NCBI GenBank assembly: GCA_965261795.1
Contig: OZ253476.1
Coordinates: 3,844,001-3,908,000, forward strand
Source: CBDCFV01 sp965261795
GTDB taxonomy: Bacteria; Chloroflexota; Dehalococcoidia; Lucifugimonadales; UBA3495
Length of the DNA stretch: 64,000 bases
Direction of reading: 5' to 3'
Under the pieces are notes generated by a model, which saw only the letters and a list, made by a program, of their open reading frames with translations, was not told the DNA's origin and made no database searches. The first letter of the stretch is position 1; each line of letters opens with the position of its first letter. Below are positions 36,300 to 45,457 of the stretch, piece by piece. The translations under genes were made by a program, and so were the position numbers.

Positions 36300-37333
36300 T
36301 CAGCCGCTCCATCGCCGGGCAACTCTATCACCATCACCCACATGGGGCGGTTGCCCACGGTGTAGGTCTCCAGGTACTCCAGTTCCGCGGTGTCCCCGTT
36401 CACTCGATAAGCGGTGAGGCGGCCCGACTCCAAGCCCGCAGCAAATAGGAACTTTCCCTGAGGGTCCAGACCGATAGCCCTGGGCACAGGTTCCGCCGGC
36501 GCTTGGCCCATGGGCGTCAGCCGGTGGGTGGCGGAGTCGATGGCAAAGCAGGCGACGCTGTTGTGGCCCCGGTTGGGGGCGTATAACGCACCGCCGTCGG
36601 GGGTAATCTGTATCTGGGCGCAGCTATTCTGTCCTGAATACCCATAGGGCAAGGTGGAAACCGTCTGGAAAGGACTGAGAACCCCCGACGGTCCATCGAA
36701 CCGGTAAGCCGTTACGCTGCACCCCTGTTCGTTGGAGAAATAAAGGGTGTCGCCCCTGGGGTGAAAGCAGAAGTGCCGGGGCCCCAACTGTTCCTCCGGC
36801 GAAACTCGGGCCGGTTCGTTGGGTGTCAAGTCGCCGGTCTCGTCATTGAAGCGAAACTGGAAAATGGCGTTCGGGCCGTTGCCCGCGATGTGGGGTACGA
36901 AAGCAAAGGAATTGGACGGGTCGGCCTGGATTGAGTGGGCGCCTCGAGCCGTCGGCAACCGCAGGGCCGGCGGGTCAACAACCGCCCCGTCCTCCCCGAT
37001 AGGATGCACTGTAACCATCGATCCCTCGTAGTAGGCAGCCATCACGAACCGTCCTTTCCGGTCCGTTGAAAGGAAGCAGGGATCGGTCTCCAAGCTTACC
37101 GTTCCGATCATATCGAGGCTACCGTCGCCAGGGTCTATGCGGAAGCTGGACAGTTCTTTGCTGCCCCGCCGCGCCGCATAAAGAAAACGGCGTTGCGGGT
37201 CCGCGGCCAGAGGCGCCGGGCCGCCGCTTAGGGCCAACTCCCTCACGGGCGTCAACTTGCCGGTGGCGGCGTCCATATTGAAGGTCAATATCTTGTCGTC
37301 CCCTTGCAAAGAGACGTACATGAAATACGACAT
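36296..37333 (-). CDS. lactonase-family seven-bladed propeller protein
   Basis: 345 residues, the 6-phosphogluconolactonase/3-carboxymuconate cyclase-like propeller: FMYVSLQGDDKILTFNMD, RFLYAARRGSKELSSFRI, ARGAHSIQADPSNSFAFV, LGPRHFCFHPRGDTLYFSNE, PRAIGLDPQGKFLFAAG. It probably opens a sugar lactone. It overlaps the tag start by four bases. Confidence 0.8.
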   Translation of the reverse strand: MSYFMYVSLQGDDKILTFNMDAATGKLTPVRELALSGGPAPLAADPQRRFLYAARRGSKELSSFRIDPGDGSLDMIGTVSLETDPCFLSTDRKGRFVMAAYYEGSMVTVHPIGEDGAVVDPPALRLPTARGAHSIQADPSNSFAFVPHIAGNGPNAIFQFRFNDETGDLTPNEPARVSPEEQLGPRHFCFHPRGDTLYFSNEQGCSVTAYRFDGPSGVLSPFQTVSTLPYGYSGQNSCAQIQITPDGGALYAPNRGHNSVACFAIDSATHRLTPMGQAPAEPVPRAIGLDPQGKFLFAAGLESGRLTAYRVNGDTAELEYLETYTVGNRPMWVMVIELPGDGAAE

Positions 37334-37369
37334 TGAATTAAACCTCCTGGACCACTCTTAACGCCAAAC

Positions 37370-38449
37370 TTACCATTCTAGCGGGTTCCATCCTGCGACC
37401 AGTGTCCTTTCCTGTCCGTTGAGGGTGACAGTCTGATTGCGTTCAACAACGATGTAGTAGAACCCTTCCGGCGTCATTTCCCTGACGGTGTTGAACCGGG
37501 CGAACGCGGGACTGGGACCATAGAAACTCCAATTCTGGTTGGTGCGGTCAAATCCCCAAACCATCAGTAAATTGTCTCCCAACTGGTCCAACGATTGGGC
37601 AACCGAACCAGAGCTGTCTGGCGACTCGGAGGCGGCCTTGGCAGTAGCCTCCGCATTAGGTGCCGGGACGCCGTCCACCAACGCAGTGACTACAGTCCCC
37701 GGCACGGCCGGTTGACCGTTGATGGTAACAGTGCCTGCGAACACATGCGGGGGCGCCGGCTGAAAAGCCGGTCTGGCCAGCAGGCCACCAGTCGAAACGC
37801 CGTTTTTACGAGTCGCCGTCGATGTGACGGAAGGCCGGACCTCTTCTCGTTTCGCAGTACCCGATGCGGACAGGTCTAACTTATCCAGCCCTCCCTGCCG
37901 CCAAACGGCTGTCTCGACAGCTTGCAGATTTCCAACCATAAAGGTCACCGTCTTGCCGGTGTAAACCTGGTCCCCTGGCTGATGGACGGACAGCAGGTAC
38001 GCGGTGGGCTCGGAAGGCGTTGTAGGCAGAGGCTCTGGAGTAGATGTGGGGACCTCTGTGGGAGCTTCCGTAGGCACTGCCGTGGGAGCAACCGTGGGCA
38101 GAGGGGTAGGTTCCACCGTCGGCTTCACCGTCGGCGCAGGTACGGGAGTATTGGGCGTGGCAACAGGAGTATCCGTAGGCGCCAGGGCCTTTGTAGGGGC
38201 TGTAGTGGCGGCGGGAGCAACGGTGGGAGACGGCATCGCCGCAGTGGTGGAAGTCGGCGTGGGGGTCTCCTGCGTAGGTGAGGAAGTGACAGTAGGTTGG
38301 GCCGCAGTTGTAGCGGGGGTTTGCCGGGTTGGCTGTTCCACCGGAGGAGAAGTAGCAGGAGTGTCTCCCCCTCCGCAGGCCGCGAGAGCCAATAACACTA
38401 ATACAGACAAAACGAATGGAATTGAACGTGTGATTACCGATTTAGTCAT
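37370..38449 (-). CDS. lipoprotein with a Thr/Pro-rich linker
   Basis: 359 residues. Lipoprotein signal ending in the lipobox LALAAC (Cys about 25), then about 120 residues of Pro-Thr-Ala low-complexity linker. The globular C-terminal part of about 200 residues includes YLLSVHQPGDQVYTGKTVTFMVG and VTINGQPAVPGTVVTALVDG, which looks like an immunoglobulin-like beta domain. Likely an anchored surface protein. The same kind of linker appears in the large GLUG protein of this window. Confidence 0.7.
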   Translation of the reverse strand: MTKSVITRSIPFVLSVLVLLALAACGGGDTPATSPPVEQPTRQTPATTAAQPTVTSSPTQETPTPTSTTAAMPSPTVAPAATTAPTKALAPTDTPVATPNTPVPAPTVKPTVEPTPLPTVAPTAVPTEAPTEVPTSTPEPLPTTPSEPTAYLLSVHQPGDQVYTGKTVTFMVGNLQAVETAVWRQGGLDKLDLSASGTAKREEVRPSVTSTATRKNGVSTGGLLARPAFQPAPPHVFAGTVTINGQPAVPGTVVTALVDGVPAPNAEATAKAASESPDSSGSVAQSLDQLGDNLLMVWGFDRTNQNWSFYGPSPAFARFNTVREMTPEGFYYIVVERNQTVTLNGQERTLVAGWNPLEW

Positions 38450-38913
38450 ACTTACCTTTCAACAGAATTATGCCGGGCATAACCCGTAATCAACCGTTAA
38501 ATCGAAACGAAGAAACGAGGCAAGGTGTCACAGACTTTTCGCCGTTTATTGCTTATGTTAACTCCGTCGTGGTCTGCAAGGCTTGAAACGAACAGAGCAA
38601 ATTGGCGTTGGGAGAGATTAACATGACCCTGGAAAATACTCCCGGACGGCTTGATAGTTACAACGTCCAAAAGCCGCAACAAGTCTATTTTGGGTGTCAA
38701 CGGTTGTCAATCAGAACTTGTTATCCACCAGTCCGCCGCCGCCTTTTCATGGAAGGGTTCTGTACACGGGAACTTGAGCCTGTGATAACATATCGCGTGT
38801 TCCCCTTGACCGCGTTTACCGGCAGTCAACTTAAGGGGACCAGATAAGGCGTCATGTAGCAAGTGCGACCCTGACGCCTCAGCCTCAACGGTAGGAACTA
38901 AGGAGAAATTCCC
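38450..38913. other. 464-bp intergenic region
   Basis: No supported gene. Short frames on both strands lack family features. It divides the leftward lipoprotein gene from the rightward CoA transferase gene, so both promoters should lie here, but no clear -35/-10 pair stands out. Confidence 0.5.
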
Positions 38914-40101
38914 ATGAAGGCGCTTGAAGGTATTCGCGTGCTCGACCTGACCCGGGCCCTCGCCGGCCCTTTCTGCACCCTGATGCTTGGGGACAACGGC
39001 GCGGACGTGATTAAAGTAGAGATGCCTGGTTCCGGTGACGACACCCGAAAGTGGGGTCCTCCGTTCATTGGCGAGGAAAGTGCCTACTTCCTATCCATTA
39101 ACCGCAACAAAAGAAGCCTGACGTTGAACCTTCGGGACCCTCAAGCTAAGGAAATCTTCCTCAAGCTTGCCAAGGACTCTGACGTGATAGTAGAGAACTT
39201 CACGCCAGGGGTGATGGAGCGTTTCGGGCTGGACTACGAGGCGGTGAAGGCAACCAACCCCAACGTCATCTATTGCTCAATATCCGGGTTCGGCCAGGAT
39301 GGCCCGTATCGCAGCCGACCAGCCTACGACCAGATTATGCAGGGCATCGGCGGCCTAATGAGCGTCACCGGCGAGCCAGACGGGGAACCGCAGAAAATCG
39401 GCGTTGCCGTCACCGACATCGGGGCCGGCATGTGGGCTGCCTTCGCCATAATGGCGGCCCTGCATCACCGGGGCCAGTCCGGAGCGGGCCAGTACATCGA
39501 CGTTTCCATGATGGACGCACAGATCGCTTGGCTCACCTACCAAGCGGGTTATTTCTTCGCCAACGGGACGCCGCCCAAGCGCATGGGTGCGGCCCATCCG
39601 ACCTTGGTGCCATACCAAGCCTTTATGTGCCAGGACGGTAAGTATATCAACGTCGCCGTCGGGTCCGACCGTATCTGGGACCGGTTCTGCCAAGGCATAA
39701 ACCGTGAAGACTTGAAAGACCACCCGGACTATGCCAACAACGGCGACCGGGTTCGTAACCGCGGGGCCATGGTTTCGATGCTCCAGGAGTACTTCCTCAC
39801 CCGCCCGGTGGCCGATTGGGTGAAGGACTTGCAGGCTGTGAACGTCCCCTGCGGCCCGATAAACGACTTGGCCGACGTCTTCGCCGACGCTCAGGTATTG
39901 GCACGCAACATGTACCAGGAGATGCCGCACCCCACCCTTGGTTCCATTAAGCAGACCGGTCTTCCGATCAAGTTTTCCGCTACTCCCGGAGGACTGGACC
40001 GGCATCCACCTCTTTTGGGAGAACACAATCAAGAAGTTTTGACCTCCCTTGGATACTCAGAGGGAGATATACGTAGTTTCCAGGAAGGCGCGGTCATCTA
40101 A
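38914..40101 (+). CDS. CaiB/BaiF type III CoA transferase
   Basis: 395 residues: LEGIRVLDLTRALAGPFC, LGDNGADVIKVEMPGSGDDTR, FLSINRNKRSLTLNLRDP, VENFTPGVMERFGLDYE, YCSISGFGQDGPYRSRPAYD, and DIGAGMWAAFAIMAALHHR, which carries the catalytic Asp. It moves CoA between carboxylic acids. Length is standard. Followed 56 bp later by an SDR gene on the same strand. Confidence 0.93.
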   Translation: MKALEGIRVLDLTRALAGPFCTLMLGDNGADVIKVEMPGSGDDTRKWGPPFIGEESAYFLSINRNKRSLTLNLRDPQAKEIFLKLAKDSDVIVENFTPGVMERFGLDYEAVKATNPNVIYCSISGFGQDGPYRSRPAYDQIMQGIGGLMSVTGEPDGEPQKIGVAVTDIGAGMWAAFAIMAALHHRGQSGAGQYIDVSMMDAQIAWLTYQAGYFFANGTPPKRMGAAHPTLVPYQAFMCQDGKYINVAVGSDRIWDRFCQGINREDLKDHPDYANNGDRVRNRGAMVSMLQEYFLTRPVADWVKDLQAVNVPCGPINDLADVFADAQVLARNMYQEMPHPTLGSIKQTGLPIKFSATPGGLDRHPPLLGEHNQEVLTSLGYSEGDIRSFQEGAVI

Positions 40102-40157
40102 CCCGCTTCCTGCCGTAGGGGTTTCTCGATAATAAAACGCGGGGGTATGCGGGCGCT

Positions 40158-40952
40158 ATGGATTTGGGGTTGAGGGACCGGGTCGCCATTATCGGAGGTT
40201 CCAGCAGGGGTATCGGTAAGGCCATCGCTTTGGCTTTTGCCCAAGAGGGCGCAAGCGTGACCATCTCGGCCCGTACCGAAGCTGACCTTCGCCGCACCGA
40301 AATCGAGTTGGCCCGCATCAGTTCTCAACACCACGTGCTCGCCATTCCCGCAGACCTTTCCACAGCCAGGGACAGCCGTCGCGTGGTGCGGGACACTATC
40401 AACCGGTTCGGCCACGTCAGTGTCCTCGTGAACCACGTTTGGGAAGGGCCGGAGGGCCGTCCTTCTGAGTTTCACGACGAAACTATAATGGCGTCGTTGG
40501 AGCAGAACTTTGTCAGCGCGGTCCGGCTCTCCCGAGAGGCAATCCCCTACATGAAGCAACAGCGGTGGGGGCGGATAATCCACCTGTTTCCGAGCCAAGT
40601 CAAACGTCCAAGCGCCGGGTCCCCCTTGTCCTCTTCCAGCCAGATTGCATTGATGGGCTTCTCGAAGATGCTGGCCACAGAACTGGCCAGCTTCAACATC
40701 ACCGTCAACAACGTGATCTCAGGGCCGGTGCAGACGGAGTTTTTGACTTCCTCAATAGAAGCGGAGGCAGAGAAGCAGCAGCGCACCGCCGACGAGATCA
40801 CCCACGACACGATGGACTTAATACCCATGAGGCGCTTCGGCAAGCCGGAGGAAATAGGCAGCCTGATCGCCTTTCTGGCGTCCGACCGCGCAGGATATAT
40901 CACCGGCGCCAACATGGTAATCGACGGTGGCATGCTCCAGGCAGCAACCTGA
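40158..40952 (+). CDS. short-chain dehydrogenase/reductase
   Basis: 264 residues: GGSSRGIGKAIALAF cofactor motif, VLVNHVWEG in place of NNAG, and an unusual catalytic region IIHLFPSQVK-SSSSQIALMGF, where the YxxxK motif is not conserved (SSSSQIA where Y-xxx-K is expected). Ends AGYITGANMVIDGGMLQ. The altered motif means it may not be a regular dehydrogenase. Confidence 0.8.
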   Translation: MDLGLRDRVAIIGGSSRGIGKAIALAFAQEGASVTISARTEADLRRTEIELARISSQHHVLAIPADLSTARDSRRVVRDTINRFGHVSVLVNHVWEGPEGRPSEFHDETIMASLEQNFVSAVRLSREAIPYMKQQRWGRIIHLFPSQVKRPSAGSPLSSSSQIALMGFSKMLATELASFNITVNNVISGPVQTEFLTSSIEAEAEKQQRTADEITHDTMDLIPMRRFGKPEEIGSLIAFLASDRAGYITGANMVIDGGMLQAAT

Positions 40953-41160
40953 TTTGCCGGACGGTTCCGGCTTAGTCCGGTTTCCCGTACCCCGCTTAGT
41001 AAGGGTGTCCGGGCGTTACAACTCAAATTGACACTCCTAATAGGCCCACTTATAATCGCCCTCGCGTGGACCATTCGCCGTGGATTATGCAGTCGCAACG
41101 CCGTGACCGCCAATTTAATGAAAATGTGATGGCTTTCCTGCACGTTAAGGACCGAACACT

Positions 41161-41613
41161 ATGACTATGCGAGAAAGGCTGGAGGACGACATCCGCCAAG
41201 CTATGCGGGACCGGGCTAAAGAACGCTTGGAGGCTTTGCGTTTTCTGAAAAGCGTAGTTCAAGCAACTGAAAAGACCCGCGGAAGCACCTTGGACGACCC
41301 GGCCATGCTGGACGTAGTCGCCAAGCAAGTGAATGATCGCCGGGAAAGCATCCGCATGTTCGACCAAGGAGGCCGGACAGACTTGGTCGCAAAGGAAACG
41401 GCCGAGTTGGCGGTTCTCGAAGCCTACCTGCCGCCCCAGTTGAGCCGCGAAGAGCTGACTCAACTCGTAAAGGATACGATTCAAGAGGTAGGAGCCGCCA
41501 CAGCCAGGGACAAGGGCAAGGTGATGGGACGGTTGATGCCCCAAATTCGCGGCAAAGCCGACGGCAACGAAGTGAACACGCTGGTCAGTGAGTTACTGGA
41601 CGCCGGCAATTGA
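41161..41613 (+). CDS. GatB/YqeY-domain protein
   Basis: 150 residues: MTMRERLEDDIRQAMRDR, LRFLKSVVQATEK, LEAYLPPQLSREELTQLV, GKVMGRLMPQIRGKADGNEV. The YqeY domain matches the tail of GatB, which contacts tRNA, but its own job is not settled. Usual length. Confidence 0.92.
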   Translation: MTMRERLEDDIRQAMRDRAKERLEALRFLKSVVQATEKTRGSTLDDPAMLDVVAKQVNDRRESIRMFDQGGRTDLVAKETAELAVLEAYLPPQLSREELTQLVKDTIQEVGAATARDKGKVMGRLMPQIRGKADGNEVNTLVSELLDAGN

Positions 41614-41679
41614 TCAGGCTCTCATTACGGCAACTTTCAACGCGCCACCAAGCCAATTCCTCAAGTTAAACTGCCTGAA

Positions 41680-42369
41680 ATGCGATTCGGCATAGTGGTC
41701 TTCCCCGGCACATGGAGCGATACCGACTGTTATCATGCGGTAAAGGGCGTGCTCCATCAGGAAGCCGCTTACGTTTGGCACCAACAGGATGACCTATCGG
41801 ATTATGACTGCGTAATACTCCCCGGAGGCTTCTCTTATGGCGATTACCTGAGGCCGGGCGCGATGGCCCGGACATCGCCGGTAATGAGGGCCCTCCACGA
41901 GTTCGCCATGTCGGGCAGATTGGTCATCGGCATCTGTAACGGGTTCCAAATCCTCTGTGAGGCCAGACTGCTGCCAGGGGCGTTGCTGCGCAACGCGCAT
42001 CTGCAATACCGCTGCCAATGGACACATCTGCGGACCGAGCACACTGACTCGCCCTTTACCAAGGGCTGTACCGAAGCTCAAGTATTGCAAATCCCTGTGT
42101 CCCATGGGGAGGGCAACTACTACGCTGACACCAGTACGCTGGACCAATTGGAAGCGGAAGGACGTGTCCTGTTTCGCTATTGCGAGCCTTCAGGGGAGGT
42201 TACCCAAGCAGCCAACCCAAACGGCGCCGTCCGCAACATCGCCGGCATAACCAACCAAGCCGGCAATGTCCTGGGTATGATGCCCCACCCCGAACGGTGC
42301 TGCGAGGCCATCCTTGGCAGCACCGACGGCAAATTGCTGTTCCAGTCCATCGTGGATAGCTGCCAATAG
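41680..42369 (+). CDS. purQ: phosphoribosylformylglycinamidine synthase subunit PurQ
   Basis: 229-residue class I glutamine amidotransferase: ILPGGFSYGDYLRPGAMA, nucleophile VIGICNGFQILCEA (Cys), and GMMPHPERCCEAILG (His, Glu). It supplies ammonia to PurL in purine synthesis. PurS and PurL are not next to it. Confidence 0.92.
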   Translation: MRFGIVVFPGTWSDTDCYHAVKGVLHQEAAYVWHQQDDLSDYDCVILPGGFSYGDYLRPGAMARTSPVMRALHEFAMSGRLVIGICNGFQILCEARLLPGALLRNAHLQYRCQWTHLRTEHTDSPFTKGCTEAQVLQIPVSHGEGNYYADTSTLDQLEAEGRVLFRYCEPSGEVTQAANPNGAVRNIAGITNQAGNVLGMMPHPERCCEAILGSTDGKLLFQSIVDSCQ

Positions 42370-42398
42370 GCGCGCCTTTGTGCCAGGTTGTCGCGAAG

Positions 42399-42623
42399 TC
42401 ATCTGTTGAGAAGTTGAAAGAATTCTTCGCGGGTCAGTCCAGCAAACCTAATCAATCCCCTTAGCAACCCTCTTCCCAACTCGCGTTGGTTTGGCACTGA
42501 CAGCCGCCGCCTATCGGGATGCACCAATATCATGTGGCTTCCCTCGGTGTGGTCCCAGTAATATCCGATTCTCTCCATCGCTCGAACGAACTGGATACCT
42601 GAAATCACCGGCAAACGGGCCAT
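42399..42623 (-). CDS. hicA: HicA mRNA interferase toxin
   Basis: 74 residues: SGIQFVRAMERIGY, EGSHMILVHPDRR with the catalytic His, VPNQRELGRGLLRGLI and LTREEFFQLL. Downstream of, and overlapping by one base (TAATG), the HicB-domain gene. The antitoxin-first order is the less common one. Confidence 0.85.
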   Translation of the reverse strand: MARLPVISGIQFVRAMERIGYYWDHTEGSHMILVHPDRRRLSVPNQRELGRGLLRGLIRFAGLTREEFFQLLNR

Positions 42624-43156
42624 TAGATGTCAACCGTGACCAGTTCCCACTCGACTTTGGGAATCTTTTCCCCGTGATTTTTCATGCTGGTAGTGTACCC
42701 TCGGATAGCCTCCTTGATGTTCCTGACCGCCTCTAGCCTAGACTGTCCCTGCGAGAGGCAGCCAGGCAATTGGGGGCAACTCGCCACGATGTACCCGTCC
42801 TCGTCAGGTTCAAGAGATACCGCGAAAGTTATGGAATTCTCAGTTTTCTCCTCAGCATAACCTTGCGGCGAATCCGTGCTGGAGACCTGTATAGTTGAAT
42901 GCGACGGCCGTCGAAACTCTTCAATGGCGAATCCTAATTTGCTCAAGATCCGATTTGCGTCCTGAGTGATAAACCCCCCACTCCGGTTCAGACCAGTAGC
43001 GAGACTAAACAACTGGTTTACCGGGTAACGGCGTCCCTTTATGTTCACGTAATACTTGTGCCGCCCATCAATGACATCGGGTGTATTTTGGTCTGCTATC
43101 TTCAGGACTGTCTCCATATCCAGTTCGTGGGAGACTCCACTGAGAACGAACTTCAT
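42623..43156 (-). CDS. hicB: HicB antitoxin with an extra N-terminal domain
   Basis: 177 residues. The C-terminal half (about 98-177) is a HicB fold: ITFAVSLEPDEDGYIVASCPQLPGCLSQGQSRLEAVRNIKEAI. The first 85 residues form another domain, with DVIDGRHKYYVNIKGRRYPVNQLFSLATGL and TQDANRILSKLGFAIEEF. It resembles the N-terminal head domain of ScoMcrA-like restriction proteins more than any HicB DNA-binding domain. AGAGGAAAA before the ATG is a good ribosome binding site. Confidence 0.75.
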   Translation of the reverse strand: MKFVLSGVSHELDMETVLKIADQNTPDVIDGRHKYYVNIKGRRYPVNQLFSLATGLNRSGGFITQDANRILSKLGFAIEEFRRPSHSTIQVSSTDSPQGYAEEKTENSITFAVSLEPDEDGYIVASCPQLPGCLSQGQSRLEAVRNIKEAIRGYTTSMKNHGEKIPKVEWELVTVDI

Positions 43157-43354
43157 ATGATTTTCCTCTTTCTATATTGTATCTGTTCATATTATCTATT
43201 GAAGTGAGACCGGCTTCAAGAGGGTTGCTCTCCGATAGATGCCGAAACCTTGCCTAATCACTATTCCAGCTATCAATATCTCTCCACGAGCTTGGTTTAT
43301 GGCATAATTGCTTCAGATAATCACGTTCCCACACGATGATTGGGAGGATAGCCA

Positions 43355-43756
43355 ATGCCTGGAAAGATAAGGACTACGAAAATCAATCACGTAACCACCA
43401 TGGTGAAGGACACCGCCCGGGCCATGGAATTTTACAACGACTTGATCGGCATCAAGCAGATACAAAGCCAGGTTGACAACCCCAACATCACTTGGCTGCA
43501 ACTGGATAGCGGCATCATGCTACACCTCATCGAGACACCCGAGGCTCCGGCCAAGCCTTCCAACATTCACCACGCCTTCGAGGTGGAAGACTTCGAGAAC
43601 ACCAAGCGGACCCTGCAAGAAAATGGGTTCGAAGTAGACCAGGAAGGCGTCCGGTACGATGGGCAGGCCTATTTGTTCATCAAGGACCCGGACGGGAACC
43701 GTGTGGAGTTCTGCACCGCCGCCGGGTACGCTCCGGCTCCGCCCCGGCCTGCATAG
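43355..43756 (+). CDS. VOC/glyoxalase-family protein
   Basis: 133-residue glyoxalase/bleomycin-resistance fold: TKINHVTTMVKDTARAMEFYND, IMLHLIET, SNIHHAFEVEDFE, YLFIKDPDGNRVEFCTA, with His/Glu metal ligands in the usual strands. Reaction unknown. First gene of a long forward run ending with tgt. Confidence 0.85.
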   Translation: MPGKIRTTKINHVTTMVKDTARAMEFYNDLIGIKQIQSQVDNPNITWLQLDSGIMLHLIETPEAPAKPSNIHHAFEVEDFENTKRTLQENGFEVDQEGVRYDGQAYLFIKDPDGNRVEFCTAAGYAPAPPRPA

Positions 43757-43817
43757 GTCACCGCCGGGTACACGCTTCCCCTCTCCAAAACTGAGTTTTG
43801 TTTCGAGACCGAATATT

Positions 43818-44825
43818 ATGGTTAGCAACGGCCCGAAATATCGAGTACTTGTAACCGACTTCGTCTGGCCTTCAACCCAGCCCGAGCGGGAGGTACTGGC
43901 CAGCATTGGTGCGGAGATAATCGAAGCACCCGACGGGTCGGAGGATACGTTAGCCTCCTTGGCGGCCGATGCCGACGCCATAATGACCTGCTTCGCCCAA
44001 GTGACCGGCAAGGTGGTCCAGTCAGCCAAAAAATGCCAAGTCATCAGCCGCTACGGCGTAGGGGTGGACAACATAGCGGTTTCCACTGCGACCGATGAAG
44101 GCATCGTCGTTACCTACCTGCCCGACTACTGTGTCGATGAAGTGTCGGACCACGTTATCGCCCTGATGATGACTTGGAACAGGCAGATACAGTTCTACAA
44201 CGGCGTCGCTAAAGAGGGGCGTTGGGAGGGTGTCAGGTCTCCGGTCCCTCTGGTCAGACTGCGCGGTCAGACCATGGGCATCATCGGGCTTGGACGCATC
44301 GGGCGCGCCGTGGCGGCCAAGGCTCACGCCCTCGGCTTGGATGTTCTGGCCCACGACCCCTACCTGCCCCAAGGAGCGGACATGGCTACGGGCGTTCAGC
44401 CGGTGGACCTGCACACTCTGCTATCCCGCTCTGACTTCGTTACTGTACATACGCCCCTGAACGACGACACTCGCGGTCTTATCGGGGTGGAGGCGTTTGC
44501 TGCGATGAAGCCCAACGCCTTCGTAATCAATTGCGCCAGAGGGCCCATAATCGACGAAGACGCTCTCTATAATGCTCTGCGCGATGGTGGCATAGCCGGG
44601 GCCGGGCTGGATGTGATGGAGCAGGGGCATCCCCCTGCTGATCATCCTCTGTTTGCGTTGAGCAACGTTCTGGTGACTCCCCACATCGCCTTCCTGTCCC
44701 AGCAGTCCGTGTTGGAACTGGAGGTCCGCACCGCCCAAGCAACCGTGGACGTATTGTCGGGCAGGATGCCGGAATTTCTCGTAAACCCTGACGTTTTGCC
44801 CCATGCCAGGGTCAAGTTGAGTTGA
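43818..44825 (+). CDS. D-isomer 2-hydroxyacid dehydrogenase (SerA-like)
   Basis: 335 residues: substrate region CFAQVTGKVVQSAKKCQVI, SRYGVGVDNI, NAD site MGIIGLGRIGRAVA, FVINCARGPIIDE (Arg), GAGLDVMEQGHPPADHPL (Glu), VTPHIAFLS (His). Without ACT domain, so a SerA-like or hydroxypyruvate reductase type. ATG 43818 is chosen because the longer frame upstream lies inside the VOC gene. One base separates it from aroK. Confidence 0.88.
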   Translation: MVSNGPKYRVLVTDFVWPSTQPEREVLASIGAEIIEAPDGSEDTLASLAADADAIMTCFAQVTGKVVQSAKKCQVISRYGVGVDNIAVSTATDEGIVVTYLPDYCVDEVSDHVIALMMTWNRQIQFYNGVAKEGRWEGVRSPVPLVRLRGQTMGIIGLGRIGRAVAAKAHALGLDVLAHDPYLPQGADMATGVQPVDLHTLLSRSDFVTVHTPLNDDTRGLIGVEAFAAMKPNAFVINCARGPIIDEDALYNALRDGGIAGAGLDVMEQGHPPADHPLFALSNVLVTPHIAFLSQQSVLELEVRTAQATVDVLSGRMPEFLVNPDVLPHARVKLS

Positions 44826-44826
44826 C

Positions 44827-45351
44827 ATGTCTCATCCGCGCAATATCTTCCTGGTGGGCTTCATGGCATCAGGCAAGACGCGCGTCGGCGCGGCCCTATC
44901 CCGCTTGACCGGCTGGGACTTGGTGGATGCTGACGACGAGTTGGTGCGGCGCGCGGGCAAGTCCATCGCTCGCATATTTACGGAGTCCGGCGAGGCCGGC
45001 TTCCGTGATATGGAACGGTCCGTTATCAAGGACCTGTGCTTGGGCCAAGGCCGGATAATCGCAGCCGGGGGCGGCGCGTTCATCGACGGCAGCAACCGTT
45101 CAACGATGCTCAATAACGGCTTGGTGGTGTGCCTCTCCGCCAAGCCTGAAACCATCTATCAACGCGTCGTGGAACAGGACGGCGACGCGGCAGTCCGCCC
45201 TCTCCTTGCAGGCCCTGACCCCTTGCAACGTATCAAGGACCTTCTAGCCCAACGCATCCCGGTCTACGCCCAAGCCCACCACACCCTATGGACCGACGAG
45301 TTAACGCCGGAGCAAGTGGCGGAGCGCATCGTAGAGTTGTTAAAGTTTTGA
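44827..45351 (+). CDS. aroK: shikimate kinase
   Basis: 174 residues: P-loop LVGFMASGKTRVG, LVDADDELVRRAG, IARIFTESGEAGFRDMER, AAGGGAF; the lid includes AAVRPLLAG (Arg). It phosphorylates shikimate in the chorismate pathway. Adjacent to aroB, as in many bacteria. Confidence 0.93.
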   Translation: MSHPRNIFLVGFMASGKTRVGAALSRLTGWDLVDADDELVRRAGKSIARIFTESGEAGFRDMERSVIKDLCLGQGRIIAAGGGAFIDGSNRSTMLNNGLVVCLSAKPETIYQRVVEQDGDAAVRPLLAGPDPLQRIKDLLAQRIPVYAQAHHTLWTDELTPEQVAERIVELLKF

Positions 45352-45457
45352 TTGGTCACGAGTGGGAGCGATTAATCCCTACCGACAGATGTTATCAACC
45401 TGGGGAGAATACCCGCTGTGAAAGACCGCCGCATGGCGGCAAATAAGGAGTTTCCAT

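Noticed and set aside
38497..38700. 67-codon minus-strand frame before the CoA transferase
   Set aside because: No ribosome binding site, no family pattern, and the composition does not stand out from the surrounding intergenic DNA.
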